Source: Planctomycetota bacterium | Lineage (GTDB): Bacteria > Planctomycetota > JAMOSO01 | Reading direction: 5' to 3' | NCBI GenBank assembly: GCA_027063065.1 | Contig: JAMOSO010000012.1 | Span: forward strand, 6,623 to 70,622 | Length of the DNA: 64,000 nucleotides | Shown here: piece by piece, positions 1-8,218 of the stretch | How the letters are laid out: each line of letters begins with the position of its first letter | Position numbering within the stretch: the stretch's first letter is position 1 | The notes under the pieces: generated by a model | Databases searched by the model: none | What the model saw: only the letters and a program-made list of their open reading frames with translations | Told to the model about the DNA's origin: nothing | Program-made: the position numbers and the translations under genes

Positions 1-204
1 AGTAGAGATGTATGTTTTTAAAATTAAATACTAAAGTCAAGGAGGGGTTGTAGGTTGATACAAACGGTGGACAAGCCCACTTGTGAGTCTTAGCTGTACA
101 CTTGTTGATGTGAAAAGTTAGATTTTTTAAACCAATTACGGGCTAGATATTTATTGGGAATGGTTTATCAAATATTGTTTTGTAAGATTGGTATTGCAAT
201 AAAA
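1..204. other. Left-edge non-coding stretch
   Basis: This is the 3' flank of the minus-strand histidine kinase gene. I see no convincing ORF, RNA gene or terminator in it. The only structure is a 5-bp inverted repeat, ACAAG/CTTGT, near 91-104. Confidence 0.4.
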
Positions 205-2151
205 TTAATTGATATTTTTGTTAACAGTGGCTTCGTTGTGATTAGAATTGTCTGTAAAAGAAATGGTAAAAGTAGCTCCATTTATATGGTTAGAAGCCTG
301 TAAATTACCGCCCATTTCAGTCATAGCATTTGCTGAGTGATGTAGTCCAAAGCCATGGCCAGATTGTTTGGTTGTAAATCCATAGGTAAAAATTTTAGCT
401 AAATAAATTTCGGGTATGCCAGGGCCATTGTCGCTGATTTTAATAATGGGTTTTTTGTTGTCTATATATTTAATTTCTATTTCTATAATATTGTCTTTAG
501 GAGTGGTTGACATAGCCTCATAGGCGTTTTTAATTATGTTTGTTATAATATGAGCCAATTTGCTGCGGTGACATTTAGCTATTACGTTTTTTTCAAAATG
601 CGTTTCAACTGTTACTTTATATTGTTGTAAATCAGTTTTCATTAATGCTAAAACTTTTTGGGTTTCTTCTGCTAAGTTTACTGTTTCTGTAAAATAGCCA
701 CCTTTGGCATAATCTTGTTGAGAATAAATGGCTTCTTTAATCATATAAATGGATTTGTCGGCACGCTGTATTAGTTGTAACTGTTCTATTTTTAGTGACT
801 CAAACGTATGCGCCATTGCTATTATAAAATCAGGTATTTTTTTACCGCGTTTATCATTGGTTAAAAAATCATTAATGTTTTGTTGATTGGCTATAATTAA
901 ATCACTTAATTTGCGGACTTGTTCGGCAGGGCAGGCATTAATGCTTTGTTTAATTTGATAAAAACAAGTGCTAGTAGTGTTTAAAATATTACCAATGTTA
1001 TGTAATATACCTGTGGATATTTCAGCCATACCTGCTTTATGTGCCGATTCTAGTAAGGCTTTTTGTGCTTGATTACGCTCGTTTAAAAGAGAGTCAATAT
1101 CATGTTTTAGTAAATTTAAAGCATCATATACCTCACTATATTTGTCATTTGGATTGATTGGAAATAAATCTTGATTCACTTCATCCCATGATAATCTAGC
1201 GATTGTACTGACAAGTTTATTAATTTCATCATCCGTGTGTGGTGTATTATCATTGGTTGCTAAATCTTGTTTTTCAAACGTATAAATTAAATCAAACGCT
1301 TCTTGATCATTATTGACAAAATAGATATTTTTTTTAACAAAATATTGAAATGCCTTAATTGCAAATTTGTATAAGGTCGATCCACCTATAAAAATAATAG
1401 TTTGAGGTAGTATATTGTTGCCGTTTAAGTACTGCCACATTTGTTGAGAATATGCTCGTCTGGTGCGCCAGTCTCTTACATGAGTATTTATAACATTTGA
1501 TATACGATAATAATTGGCATTGTTTAGCAAGCCACTGTCGTATACTTTTTTTTGTATCGCAATCATAGGTTTTATATCGGTGTGTTTTAAATGTCCAGAA
1601 CTAGTGATATACAAAATATTGTTGGCAATTATTTTAATATCTGATTTCCAATTATTAGATTTGTATACCCAATCAGGGTTAGTTGTAATGTTGCTTTGAC
1701 CGTGTTTATATAGTATTTGATGAGCTTCTTTAATAGCTTGTTCTAAAGAATTTAAAAATAAAAAAGGAAATGGCGGGTCGTAGATTTTTAGGGCTAATTG
1801 ATATATAAATTTTAAACGTGTAGGAGTATTAATGGATATAGTTGCTAATATACGTCCTTTATCAGCAAAATATTGATTTTTTTGCAGGGTACGATTTGAT
1901 TTGTTAGGACGACCTTTAACAGAATTGTATTTGTGAATTTCTACAAAGGCGGTTTTATTTTTTAAATATTTATTGATAAATTGTTCTCTTAAGAGGTTGT
2001 AGGTAGCTATGTTTGCATTGGCTAAAGAACCTTTTATAATCACATATAATATACAGTTATCAATTACAGCAAATGAAATGTAATAATTTGGACCTATTTC
2101 AATATTTTGCCATTCATCAGGTTGAAAAAAATGTTTAGAAGTATCTAACAT
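205..2151 (-). CDS. Soluble sensor histidine kinase with duplicated N-terminal module
   Basis: A 648-aa protein without signal peptide or membrane segments, so a cytoplasmic kinase. The C-terminal third is a histidine kinase core: H384 in GILHNIGN (the LHNIGN type of H-box), an N-box NIIKNAYEAM, a G1 box DNGPGIP and a G2 box GHGFGLH. Residues about 20-150 and 170-300 resemble each other (both contain an ILY start, an Arg-rich middle and an end like the FLNSLEQAIKEA / FVNNDQEAFDLI pair), which suggests a tandem duplicated sensory or STAS-like module that I cannot name. It is last in a minus-strand run, 17 bp after queF. No response regulator is adjacent, so its partner is unknown. The kinase call is firm; the signal is not known. 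Confidence 0.85.
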   Translation of the reverse strand: MLDTSKHFFQPDEWQNIEIGPNYYISFAVIDNCILYVIIKGSLANANIATYNLLREQFINKYLKNKTAFVEIHKYNSVKGRPNKSNRTLQKNQYFADKGRILATISINTPTRLKFIYQLALKIYDPPFPFLFLNSLEQAIKEAHQILYKHGQSNITTNPDWVYKSNNWKSDIKIIANNILYITSSGHLKHTDIKPMIAIQKKVYDSGLLNNANYYRISNVINTHVRDWRTRRAYSQQMWQYLNGNNILPQTIIFIGGSTLYKFAIKAFQYFVKKNIYFVNNDQEAFDLIYTFEKQDLATNDNTPHTDDEINKLVSTIARLSWDEVNQDLFPINPNDKYSEVYDALNLLKHDIDSLLNERNQAQKALLESAHKAGMAEISTGILHNIGNILNTTSTCFYQIKQSINACPAEQVRKLSDLIIANQQNINDFLTNDKRGKKIPDFIIAMAHTFESLKIEQLQLIQRADKSIYMIKEAIYSQQDYAKGGYFTETVNLAEETQKVLALMKTDLQQYKVTVETHFEKNVIAKCHRSKLAHIITNIIKNAYEAMSTTPKDNIIEIEIKYIDNKKPIIKISDNGPGIPEIYLAKIFTYGFTTKQSGHGFGLHHSANAMTEMGGNLQASNHINGATFTISFTDNSNHNEATVNKNIN

Positions 2152-2168
2152 AGCTGTATAACTATGTT

Positions 2169-2567
2169 TTACTTTGTGCCTTTTTCAATTGCGCAACTGG
2201 CATCTATTCCGCCCCTAGTATTATATTTAGTAAATACTTTTAAGTATTGAGGGGATAAAAGGTCAAAAATATCCTTAAAAATACGGTTTGTAGCATCTTC
2301 TTGGTAGATGCCGACATTGCGAAAGCTAACAAAATAATATTTTAAACTTTTTAATTCCACGATATTATCCTGTGGGATATAGGTAATTTCTATATCGGCG
2401 ATATCAGGCAATCCAGAAAAGGGACATACGGCAGAAAACTCAGATGTTTTGTATTCGATTAATTGGCGTTCTCCTTTATATGGAAAACACTCTAATATAT
2501 TTGTGTTTATTGTGTCTTGACTTTGAAAAGATAAAACTTTTCCTTCTGCATAATTTTCATCAATCAT
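2169..2567 (-). CDS. queF: NADPH-dependent 7-cyano-7-deazaguanine (preQ0) reductase QueF
   Basis: QueF reduces preQ0 to preQ1 in queuosine synthesis. The family signature is clear: Cys48 in SAVCPFSGLPD is the thioimide-forming residue and Asp55 follows at the usual seven-residue distance. The NADPH-binding ELKSLKYY motif and SFRNVGIYQE follow. The reading frame extends upstream to a TTG at 2597, but that codon sits inside a hairpin. ATG 2567, preceded by a weak GAGA, gives a normal 132-aa unimodular QueF, so I chose it. It lies between a lipoprotein gene and the kinase. Another queuosine-type gene, the PTPS fusion at 44.0-45.1 kb, is in the same window. Confidence 0.93.
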   Translation of the reverse strand: MIDENYAEGKVLSFQSQDTINTNILECFPYKGERQLIEYKTSEFSAVCPFSGLPDIADIEITYIPQDNIVELKSLKYYFVSFRNVGIYQEDATNRIFKDIFDLLSPQYLKVFTKYNTRGGIDASCAIEKGTK

Positions 2568-2585
2568 TATTTTCTCGTTATGATA

Positions 2586-2619
2586 ATCCCGATACAACCA
2601 TTAATGATTGTATCGGGAT
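2586..2619 (-). terminator. Perfect 12-bp hairpin between lipoprotein gene and queF
   Basis: Arms 2586-2597 and 2608-2619 are exact reverse complements around a 10-nt loop. The hairpin lies just after the lipoprotein stop and about 19 bp upstream of the chosen queF ATG. No U-run follows on the minus strand, so it may be a weak terminator, a processing site or an attenuator for queF. I see no preQ1 riboswitch features. Confidence 0.5.
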
Positions 2620-2625
2620 ATTGGA

Positions 2626-3063
2626 TTATTGAGGTTGATAATATGAGGTTGAGCTTATTTCGGCTAAGCCTTCGGTGTCACTCATTTTTACAAGTGTATA
2701 AGCGCCAAAAAGACCTGGTTTAGCTTTTAAATAATATGCTTTGCCAGCTTCAAGGTTGTCGTATGTAATTGTATCTAAAGTAGATTTTGGAAACCCATTT
2801 TTTTGTAATTTTAATTTAAACGCACCTGCTTTAACGTGGATTGGGATATAAGCATTGTTAATTAAAGGGGTTACAGTCTTGTTGTCGTTTATAATCGCAC
2901 TAAAATGTAATCCACGACTGATAAAGCTCTCAGGGCGATATAAATATACAACCGCTTCGTCAGTTTTAATTTGCTCTGCTTTAAAAGGCGTGCGAGGCAT
3001 AACACAGCCTTGTAGTGTTATTAACACAAGCATTCCTACCATTAAAGTTAATTTGTTAATCAT
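2626..3063 (-). CDS. DUF2846-like lipoprotein
   Basis: A 145-aa protein with a lipoprotein signal: MINKLTLMVGMLVLI then lipobox LQGC, so the mature protein starts at Cys19. After it comes a DUF2846-type beta domain (VVYLYRPESF, then an alternating pattern ending in GKAYYLKAKPGLFG). Members are small envelope lipoproteins of unknown role. The start is supported by AAGGAG about 7 nt upstream of ATG 3063 and a good promoter 30-56 bp further up. It is first in the run lipoprotein-queF-kinase. Function unknown. Confidence 0.75.
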   Translation of the reverse strand: MINKLTLMVGMLVLITLQGCVMPRTPFKAEQIKTDEAVVYLYRPESFISRGLHFSAIINDNKTVTPLINNAYIPIHVKAGAFKLKLQKNGFPKSTLDTITYDNLEAGKAYYLKAKPGLFGAYTLVKMSDTEGLAEISSTSYYQPQ

Positions 3064-3090
3064 TCCTGCTCCTTAGATATAAGTATAGTG

Positions 3091-3119
3091 ATTATATTCA
3101 TAAAGATGGCATTTGTTAA
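3091..3119 (-). promoter_or_regulatory. Sigma70-type promoter of the lipoprotein gene
   Basis: Read on the minus strand: TTAACA, a 17-nt spacer, then TATAAT, followed about 20 nt later by AAGGAG and the start codon. Spacing and boxes are close to consensus. Confidence 0.6.
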
Positions 3120-3149
3120 TAAAATTATCGTAGCTTTTTGAATCAAAGC

Positions 3150-3171
3150 TAATTGGGCAACTAGGCAATTA
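3150..3171. promoter_or_regulatory. Candidate operator upstream of the GntR-type regulator
   Basis: The arms TAATTG and CAATTA form an inverted repeat around a 10-nt centre. The central word GGCAACTAGGC (3156-3166) recurs at 8125-8135, in the gap before the pseudopilin gene of the same cluster. This suggests a regulator binding site; the assignment is inference. Confidence 0.35.
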
Positions 3172-3222
3172 ACCCGATGATAATATTTGTTTAAACTAAA
3201 TATATGCTTATAGTTGCTGATT

Positions 3223-4218
3223 ATGATAGGTAAAACAAATTTAATTATTAATTGGCTTACTGCTGAAATTGAATCGGGTAATTTTGCGGTGGGAGCGCCA
3301 TTGCCAACTCGCATAGAAATTATGAATCGTTTTGGTGTTGCTCGTGCGACAGCAGATAAGGCAATTGCTAAATTAAGAGCTGACGGCCACATCTTTGGAA
3401 GACGTGGAGCTGGTACTTTTGTGGCTGCTAGATCTAGTCGGAATAGGGTGTTTTTAGTAAATCCGTCTCAAGAATGTTTAGATTATCTAACTCCATTGTT
3501 AAATGGCAAAATCGCTTATGAGATAGTCCAAAGTGATTTATTAGAGTCAATTTTTGAGCGTATTACACGTCCTGGAACACGTATTATTTGGGATAGACCC
3601 CGCGCGTGTGATAAGGGTTTGATTTTAAAATTAAATAAATGTGTGCCGTATCAATTAGTTATTAATAGGCGCGATCCCAATTTAAATTTTATCACTACAG
3701 ATACGCAATTAGGAATAGGTAAAGGTATTGATGTAGTGCATAAAAAGATGGGCGATGATATTCCTTGGGTGGTGGTGTCGCCACCTGTTAATCCACAATG
3801 TTTTTTTTGGGCAGAACGTGAAGTGTTTTTTTATCAAGAACTCAATGCGCTTGGCAGGTTAGTTACGCTGAGTAAACGTATAGATTATGGTGGTTCATTG
3901 GCTACGGCCGAAGCTATGCAAGTATGGATTAATGAATTGCCAAAACGATTTGCGGTTTTTATCCCAGAGCGAGAATTAGTCAGAACGTTTTTGAAGGTAT
4001 CATCTAAAATGGGATTGGTATCGGGTAAAGATTTTTGCATATTAATGACCGATCGTGATGATACTTTTGATATGGCTCCTGGTATTGTAGCTTTAGAACA
4101 AAACATAGTGTCTATGTTTTATGAAGCAGCCACATGGGCTTTGGATGAAGCACCTAAAAAATTAAAAAAATTAATTAGTCATAAAATACATAAAGGAGAA
4201 TTTTATGGAACAGCTTAA
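3223..4218 (+). CDS. GntR-family regulator with sugar-binding-like effector domain
   Basis: The first 70 residues are a GntR winged helix: SGNFAVGAPLPTRIEIMNRFGVAR, ATADKAIAKLRADGHI and GRRGAGTFVA. The remaining 250 residues look like a degenerate LacI/periplasmic-binding-type sensor domain, the AraR-like arrangement often used for sugar control. Start choice is open: the frame begins at TTG 3214 and ATG follows at 3223, neither with a clear ribosome site; I prefer ATG. The 3' end overlaps the next dehydrogenase gene by 14 bp, so it heads the sugar cluster and probably controls it. The ligand is unknown. Confidence 0.8.
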   Translation: MIGKTNLIINWLTAEIESGNFAVGAPLPTRIEIMNRFGVARATADKAIAKLRADGHIFGRRGAGTFVAARSSRNRVFLVNPSQECLDYLTPLLNGKIAYEIVQSDLLESIFERITRPGTRIIWDRPRACDKGLILKLNKCVPYQLVINRRDPNLNFITTDTQLGIGKGIDVVHKKMGDDIPWVVVSPPVNPQCFFWAEREVFFYQELNALGRLVTLSKRIDYGGSLATAEAMQVWINELPKRFAVFIPERELVRTFLKVSSKMGLVSGKDFCILMTDRDDTFDMAPGIVALEQNIVSMFYEAATWALDEAPKKLKKLISHKIHKGEFYGTA

Positions 4219-5365
4219 AAAAGTTAAAGTGGCTGTTATTGGTGTTGGCAATATGGGTGCAGCGCATATTGATGTAATTAAAACAATAGATAATATGCAA
4301 GTAGTGGCTCTGTGTGATATAGATAAAGAAAGAGCAGATAAAATAGCTAAAAAAGCTGATGTGTCTGTTTATTATGATTATAAAACACTATTTAAAGAAG
4401 CAGATATAGATGCTGTTATTGTAGCTACACCACATTATGACCATACTACAATAGGGATTGCTGCATTGAAGGCAGGTTTTCATCTTTTGGTAGAAAAGCC
4501 TATCTCGGTACATAAGCAAGATTGTCAAAAACTTATTAAAGCACATACTAATAAAAAACAAATTTTTGCAGCGATGTTTAATCAACGTACTAATCCTCAT
4601 TATAAAAAATTAAAACAATTAATAGATACAAACGCTTTAGGAAAAATCACACGTATCAATTGGATTATTACTGATTGGTTTCGTACAGAAAGTTATTATA
4701 AATCTGGTGGTTGGCGTGCCACTTGGAGCGGTGAAGGTGGCGGCGTTTTGTTAAATCAATGCCCGCATCAATTGGATTTACTGACATGGTTATTTGGTAT
4801 GCCAAGCACTGTGCGTGCCAATATTGCAATTGGTAAATATCACGATATCGAAGTAGAAGATGAAGTAACCACTTATTTAGAATACCCCAATGGTGCAACT
4901 GGTATTTTTATTACTTCAACAGGAGAAGCTCCGGGTACCAATCGTTTTGAAGTTACTGGCACAATGGGCAAAGTAGTTATTGAAGGTAGTGATGGTATTA
5001 CTTTTGTGCGCAACGAAGTGCCTTGTGATGAACATAGCCTTAAGAGTAGTGCTGGCTTTGCGCCTCCAGAACTTTGGAATGTTAAAATTCCTATTGACGG
5101 CTGTGGTTCTCAACACGAAGGCATTTTACGTAATTTTGCCAATGCTATTGTCAAAGGAGAGGATTTAATTGCTCCCGCATCTGAGGGTATTAATTCAGTG
5201 GAATTGGCCAATGCTATGTTGTATTCGGGCATGTTGAATAAAACAGTAACAATGCCTTTGTCAGCCTCTGGTTACGCTAAGAAATTAAAAGAATTAATAG
5301 CTACTTCTAAACCTAAAAAAGAGGTGGTAAAAATTAATATCGATGATTTTGAAGACTCATTTTAA
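4205..5365 (+). CDS. Gfo/Idh/MocA family oxidoreductase
   Basis: A 386-aa NAD(P)-dependent sugar or inositol dehydrogenase-type protein. The N-terminal Rossmann fold shows VAVIGVGNMGAAHI, an acidic ALCDID at the end of strand beta 2, and the family motif VEKPIS near residue 98. A C-terminal alpha/beta domain carries GGWRATWSGEGGGVLLNQCPHQLDL, with the His of the substrate pocket. AAAGGAG precedes ATG 4205. It starts inside the regulator gene and is followed 11 bp later by an isomerase gene, an operon layout typical of carbohydrate or cyclitol catabolism. Exact substrate not predictable. Confidence 0.88.
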   Translation: MEQLKKVKVAVIGVGNMGAAHIDVIKTIDNMQVVALCDIDKERADKIAKKADVSVYYDYKTLFKEADIDAVIVATPHYDHTTIGIAALKAGFHLLVEKPISVHKQDCQKLIKAHTNKKQIFAAMFNQRTNPHYKKLKQLIDTNALGKITRINWIITDWFRTESYYKSGGWRATWSGEGGGVLLNQCPHQLDLLTWLFGMPSTVRANIAIGKYHDIEVEDEVTTYLEYPNGATGIFITSTGEAPGTNRFEVTGTMGKVVIEGSDGITFVRNEVPCDEHSLKSSAGFAPPELWNVKIPIDGCGSQHEGILRNFANAIVKGEDLIAPASEGINSVELANAMLYSGMLNKTVTMPLSASGYAKKLKELIATSKPKKEVVKINIDDFEDSF

Positions 5366-5376
5366 GGTAAACTATT

Positions 5377-6255
5377 ATGTATATGACAGGATTTGCCGAC
5401 GAAGCGGCAATTACATTAGATGGTCAAATTAAAGCCACTCAAGAATTGGGTTGGCAATATATTGAATCGCGTTCCATTGATAAAATTAATATTCATAATT
5501 TAGATAATAAAGCATTTGATGAAGTAGAGGCTAAGCTAAAAGATGCAAACATTAAGATTAATTGTTTTGGATCAACTATAGCTAATTGGCAAAAAGAAAT
5601 CAATCAGCCTATTGATTCTTCTATCGAAGAAGCCAAGCGCGCCATTGAGCGTATGCATCGGTTAGATACAAAACTAATTAGGATTATGAGTTTTGCATTA
5701 TTAAAAGATAATGAGCCAGATAATCAAATGAAAGAAGAACGTTTTAAAAGATTACGATTAATTGTTGATATGTTTCTAACAGAAGGTCTAACCCCTGTAC
5801 ATGAAAATTGTATGAACTATGGAGGCTTAAGCTATAAACATACATTAGAGTTAATTGATAATGTACCGGGATTAAAATTAGTCTTTGATACGGGTAATCC
5901 AGTTTTTACCGATGATAGATCTCAGCCCAAACCTTATCCAAAACAAAATTCTTGGGAGTTTTATTCAGCTGTGCGCGAACATATCAGTTACATTCATATC
6001 AAAGATGGCGTTTGGAATAACGCCAAAGAAGATTGTGATTATACATATCCTGGACAAGGTCAAGGGTGTGTAAAAGAAATAATGGCAGATTTGATTAAAA
6101 ATAATTATGACGGTGGGATTTCTATTGAGCCACATATGGCTGCTGTTTTTCATGATAACAATCAAGATGTAGACGAAAATGAGATGTATAATATATATGT
6201 AGAATACGGCAAACAAATGCAAAAAATGATTTTGGATTTAGGCGGTATTTTATAA
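5377..6255 (+). CDS. Sugar phosphate isomerase/epimerase-like TIM barrel
   Basis: A 292-aa xylose-isomerase-like TIM barrel (AP endonuclease 2 superfamily). Metal and catalytic positions typical of the family are visible: Glu in PVHENC, Asp in LVFDTGNP, His in YIHIKDG and Glu in ISIEPH. Such proteins isomerise or epimerise keto-sugars or act as dehydratases beside Gfo/Idh dehydrogenases. ATG 5377 or ATG 5383 could start it; AAGGTAA lies upstream. Its stop overlaps the next ATG (TAATG), so translation is probably coupled. Substrate unknown. Confidence 0.82.
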   Translation: MYMTGFADEAAITLDGQIKATQELGWQYIESRSIDKINIHNLDNKAFDEVEAKLKDANIKINCFGSTIANWQKEINQPIDSSIEEAKRAIERMHRLDTKLIRIMSFALLKDNEPDNQMKEERFKRLRLIVDMFLTEGLTPVHENCMNYGGLSYKHTLELIDNVPGLKLVFDTGNPVFTDDRSQPKPYPKQNSWEFYSAVREHISYIHIKDGVWNNAKEDCDYTYPGQGQGCVKEIMADLIKNNYDGGISIEPHMAAVFHDNNQDVDENEMYNIYVEYGKQMQKMILDLGGIL

Positions 6256-7313
6256 TGAAATTGCGCTGTGCTTTAATTGGGTGCGGTACAATAGCACCGA
6301 CCCATTTAAATGCTATTGATAATTATCCTAATGCAGATGTAGTTGCCGTTTGTGATATACGATCCGAGCGTATGCAAGCATTGGTGATTAATCATCCGGA
6401 TATAAAGCAAGTGGCTGATTACAATGATTTATTAGATAAATCTATTATTGATGTGATTGTGGTGTTAACGGAACACGACCAGCACTTGCCTGTAGTGCAA
6501 GGAGCTTTAAATGCAGGTATTCATGTGTTGTGTGAAAAACCAGTAGCGGTTAATTTATTGCAATTAGACTCTTTAATGCAGGCGCTGAAAATTAAAAAAA
6601 GTATTGCAGGGGGTGTGTTTCAGCATCGCTTTGAACCATATAATATAGTTTTAAAAGAATGTTATAATTCAGGTTTATTGGGCACTGGTTTAACTATTAC
6701 ATTAGAGCATCGTTGTTTGCGTGCAGCTGACTATTATAATCAGGATAAATGGCGTGGGACGTTAAAACACGAGGGAGGGTCTGTATTAATTAATCAATCA
6801 ATCCATTTTTTTGATTTGTTATTATTTATTGCTGGGGATATACAATCGCTTAGTTGTTCATTAGCTAACCGAACTCATGGAGATTTAATCGAAACAGAAG
6901 ACTCTGCAGTTGGTACGTTAAAATTTAAATCAGGTTTATTGGGTAGCTTTGCAGTTACCTCGTCTAGCCAATGTGAATCGTGGTCATATCGCATTACTTT
7001 AGCAGGTTCTAAGGCTACTGTAATTATTGCCGACGGTAAGCCGATGGTCGTTGCCGATGATACATTAAAACAAATTATTGAAGATAAATTTAAGCGTCAT
7101 TTAAATTTAGATAATGATAGTGCAGAAAAACATTATTACGGCGGTGGTCATAGCGATAATATTTGTGATTTTTTAGATGCAGTAATTAACAATAGTAATC
7201 CAAAAGTTACTTTAGAATCAGCATCAATATCGACAGCTTTAATACATTATTTATATAAATCAGCTCAATTAAAACAAACAATTAATTTTAATCCACCATA
7301 TTTGGAGATTTAA
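6255..7313 (+). CDS. Second Gfo/Idh/MocA family oxidoreductase
   Basis: A 352-aa dehydrogenase with Rossmann motif CALIGCGTIAPTHL, AVCDIR at the end of beta 2, and CEKPVAVN near residue 95. The C-terminal domain holds DKWRGTLKHEGGSVLINQSIHFFDLL with the expected His. It is distantly similar to the dehydrogenase two genes upstream, so the two may act on successive oxidation states of one sugar or on related sugars. Start overlaps the previous stop by one base; the next gene starts 2 bp after its stop. Confidence 0.88.
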   Translation: MKLRCALIGCGTIAPTHLNAIDNYPNADVVAVCDIRSERMQALVINHPDIKQVADYNDLLDKSIIDVIVVLTEHDQHLPVVQGALNAGIHVLCEKPVAVNLLQLDSLMQALKIKKSIAGGVFQHRFEPYNIVLKECYNSGLLGTGLTITLEHRCLRAADYYNQDKWRGTLKHEGGSVLINQSIHFFDLLLFIAGDIQSLSCSLANRTHGDLIETEDSAVGTLKFKSGLLGSFAVTSSSQCESWSYRITLAGSKATVIIADGKPMVVADDTLKQIIEDKFKRHLNLDNDSAEKHYYGGGHSDNICDFLDAVINNSNPKVTLESASISTALIHYLYKSAQLKQTINFNPPYLEI

Positions 7314-7314
7314 T

Positions 7315-8109
7315 ATGGGTGCTAAAACAGCAGTTCAATTATTTACAGTTAGCGAATTTTGCAACACACCAAAAGATTTTGCTACAAGCATAAAAAAATG
7401 TAGTGATATAGGTTTTAAAGCAGCGCAAGTAAGTGGCGTAGCCTGTTTAAATGGTTTAAAACCAGATTTGTCAGCCCCAGAAGCTAAAAAAATATTAGAT
7501 GATAATGATATGCAATGTATCATAACTCATCGTCCATGGGCATCTTTAGTAGATAATCTAAGTTATGAAATTGATTTTCATAAAGCTTTAGATTGTGATT
7601 ATATTGCCATTGGTGGTGTGGATCAAAATATGTATGAACATACCGCTCAAGGTTATCGTCAATGGCTAAATGATGCTCGTCCTATTATTGCTAAGTTAAA
7701 AGAAAATGGCATTAAATTTGGTCATCATAATCATGCTCATGAATTTCAAAGAACTGAGTTTCATGGTATTACTTTAGAGGATATTTTAATCGAAGAGGGC
7801 GGTGAAGATTTATTATTAGAGTTTGATTTGTACTGGATTGCCCATGCAGGAGCTAGTGTTACAGAATATCTCAATAAAGGTAAAGGGCGTGTACCTGTCG
7901 TGCATTTGAAAGACAAAGAAATTATTGAGTTGAGTAACGATACGCATATGGCGCCTATTGGCGAAGGTGTTATGCCATGGAGTGAAATTATCCCAGCTTG
8001 CGAAGCCGCTGGCGTGCAGTGGTATGCTATAGAACAAGATGTGTGTCGTCGCGATCCTTTTGACTGCTTACAGTCCAGTTGGGATTTTTTAACGTCGCTA
8101 GGTGTGTAA
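7315..8109 (+). CDS. Second sugar phosphate isomerase/epimerase-like TIM barrel
   Basis: A 264-aa xylose-isomerase-like barrel. Visible elements: VQLFTV at strand 1, FGHHNHAHEF in the middle, Asp in LEFDLYW, His in VVHLKDKE and Glu in YAIEQD near the C-terminus. GGAG precedes ATG 7315. It ends a four-gene catabolic run. The paired dehydrogenase-isomerase arrangement suggests oxidation to a keto-sugar, rearrangement and reduction; this is inferred from context only. Confidence 0.82.
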   Translation: MGAKTAVQLFTVSEFCNTPKDFATSIKKCSDIGFKAAQVSGVACLNGLKPDLSAPEAKKILDDNDMQCIITHRPWASLVDNLSYEIDFHKALDCDYIAIGGVDQNMYEHTAQGYRQWLNDARPIIAKLKENGIKFGHHNHAHEFQRTEFHGITLEDILIEEGGEDLLLEFDLYWIAHAGASVTEYLNKGKGRVPVVHLKDKEIIELSNDTHMAPIGEGVMPWSEIIPACEAAGVQWYAIEQDVCRRDPFDCLQSSWDFLTSLGV

Positions 8110-8173
8110 TTGCTTAAAGGACAAGGCAACTAGGCTGATAAAATAGGGCTAAAAATTGTTTGTTGGGGTTATC

Positions 8174-8201
8174 TGTCTATTATTACTTGTAATGATAGAC
8201 A
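8174..8201 (+). terminator. 13-bp inverted repeat before the pseudopilin ribosome site
   Basis: Arms 8174-8186 and 8189-8201 pair over 13 positions, one of them a G-U pair, with almost no loop. The pseudopilin Shine-Dalgarno AAAGGAG begins 3 nt later. It could end the sugar-gene transcript, mark a processing site or be a protein-binding palindrome. No U-run follows. Confidence 0.4.
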
Positions 8202-8218
8202 TTAAAGGAGAGTTTAAT

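Noticed and set aside
2568-2625. preQ1 riboswitch ahead of queF
   Set aside because: A simple perfect hairpin is present but no preQ1 pseudoknot elements (C-rich loop and A-rich tail) are seen.
3060-3392. Minus-strand 110-codon ORF
   Set aside because: It covers the promoter of the lipoprotein gene and the winged helix of the regulator in antisense, with no homology seen.
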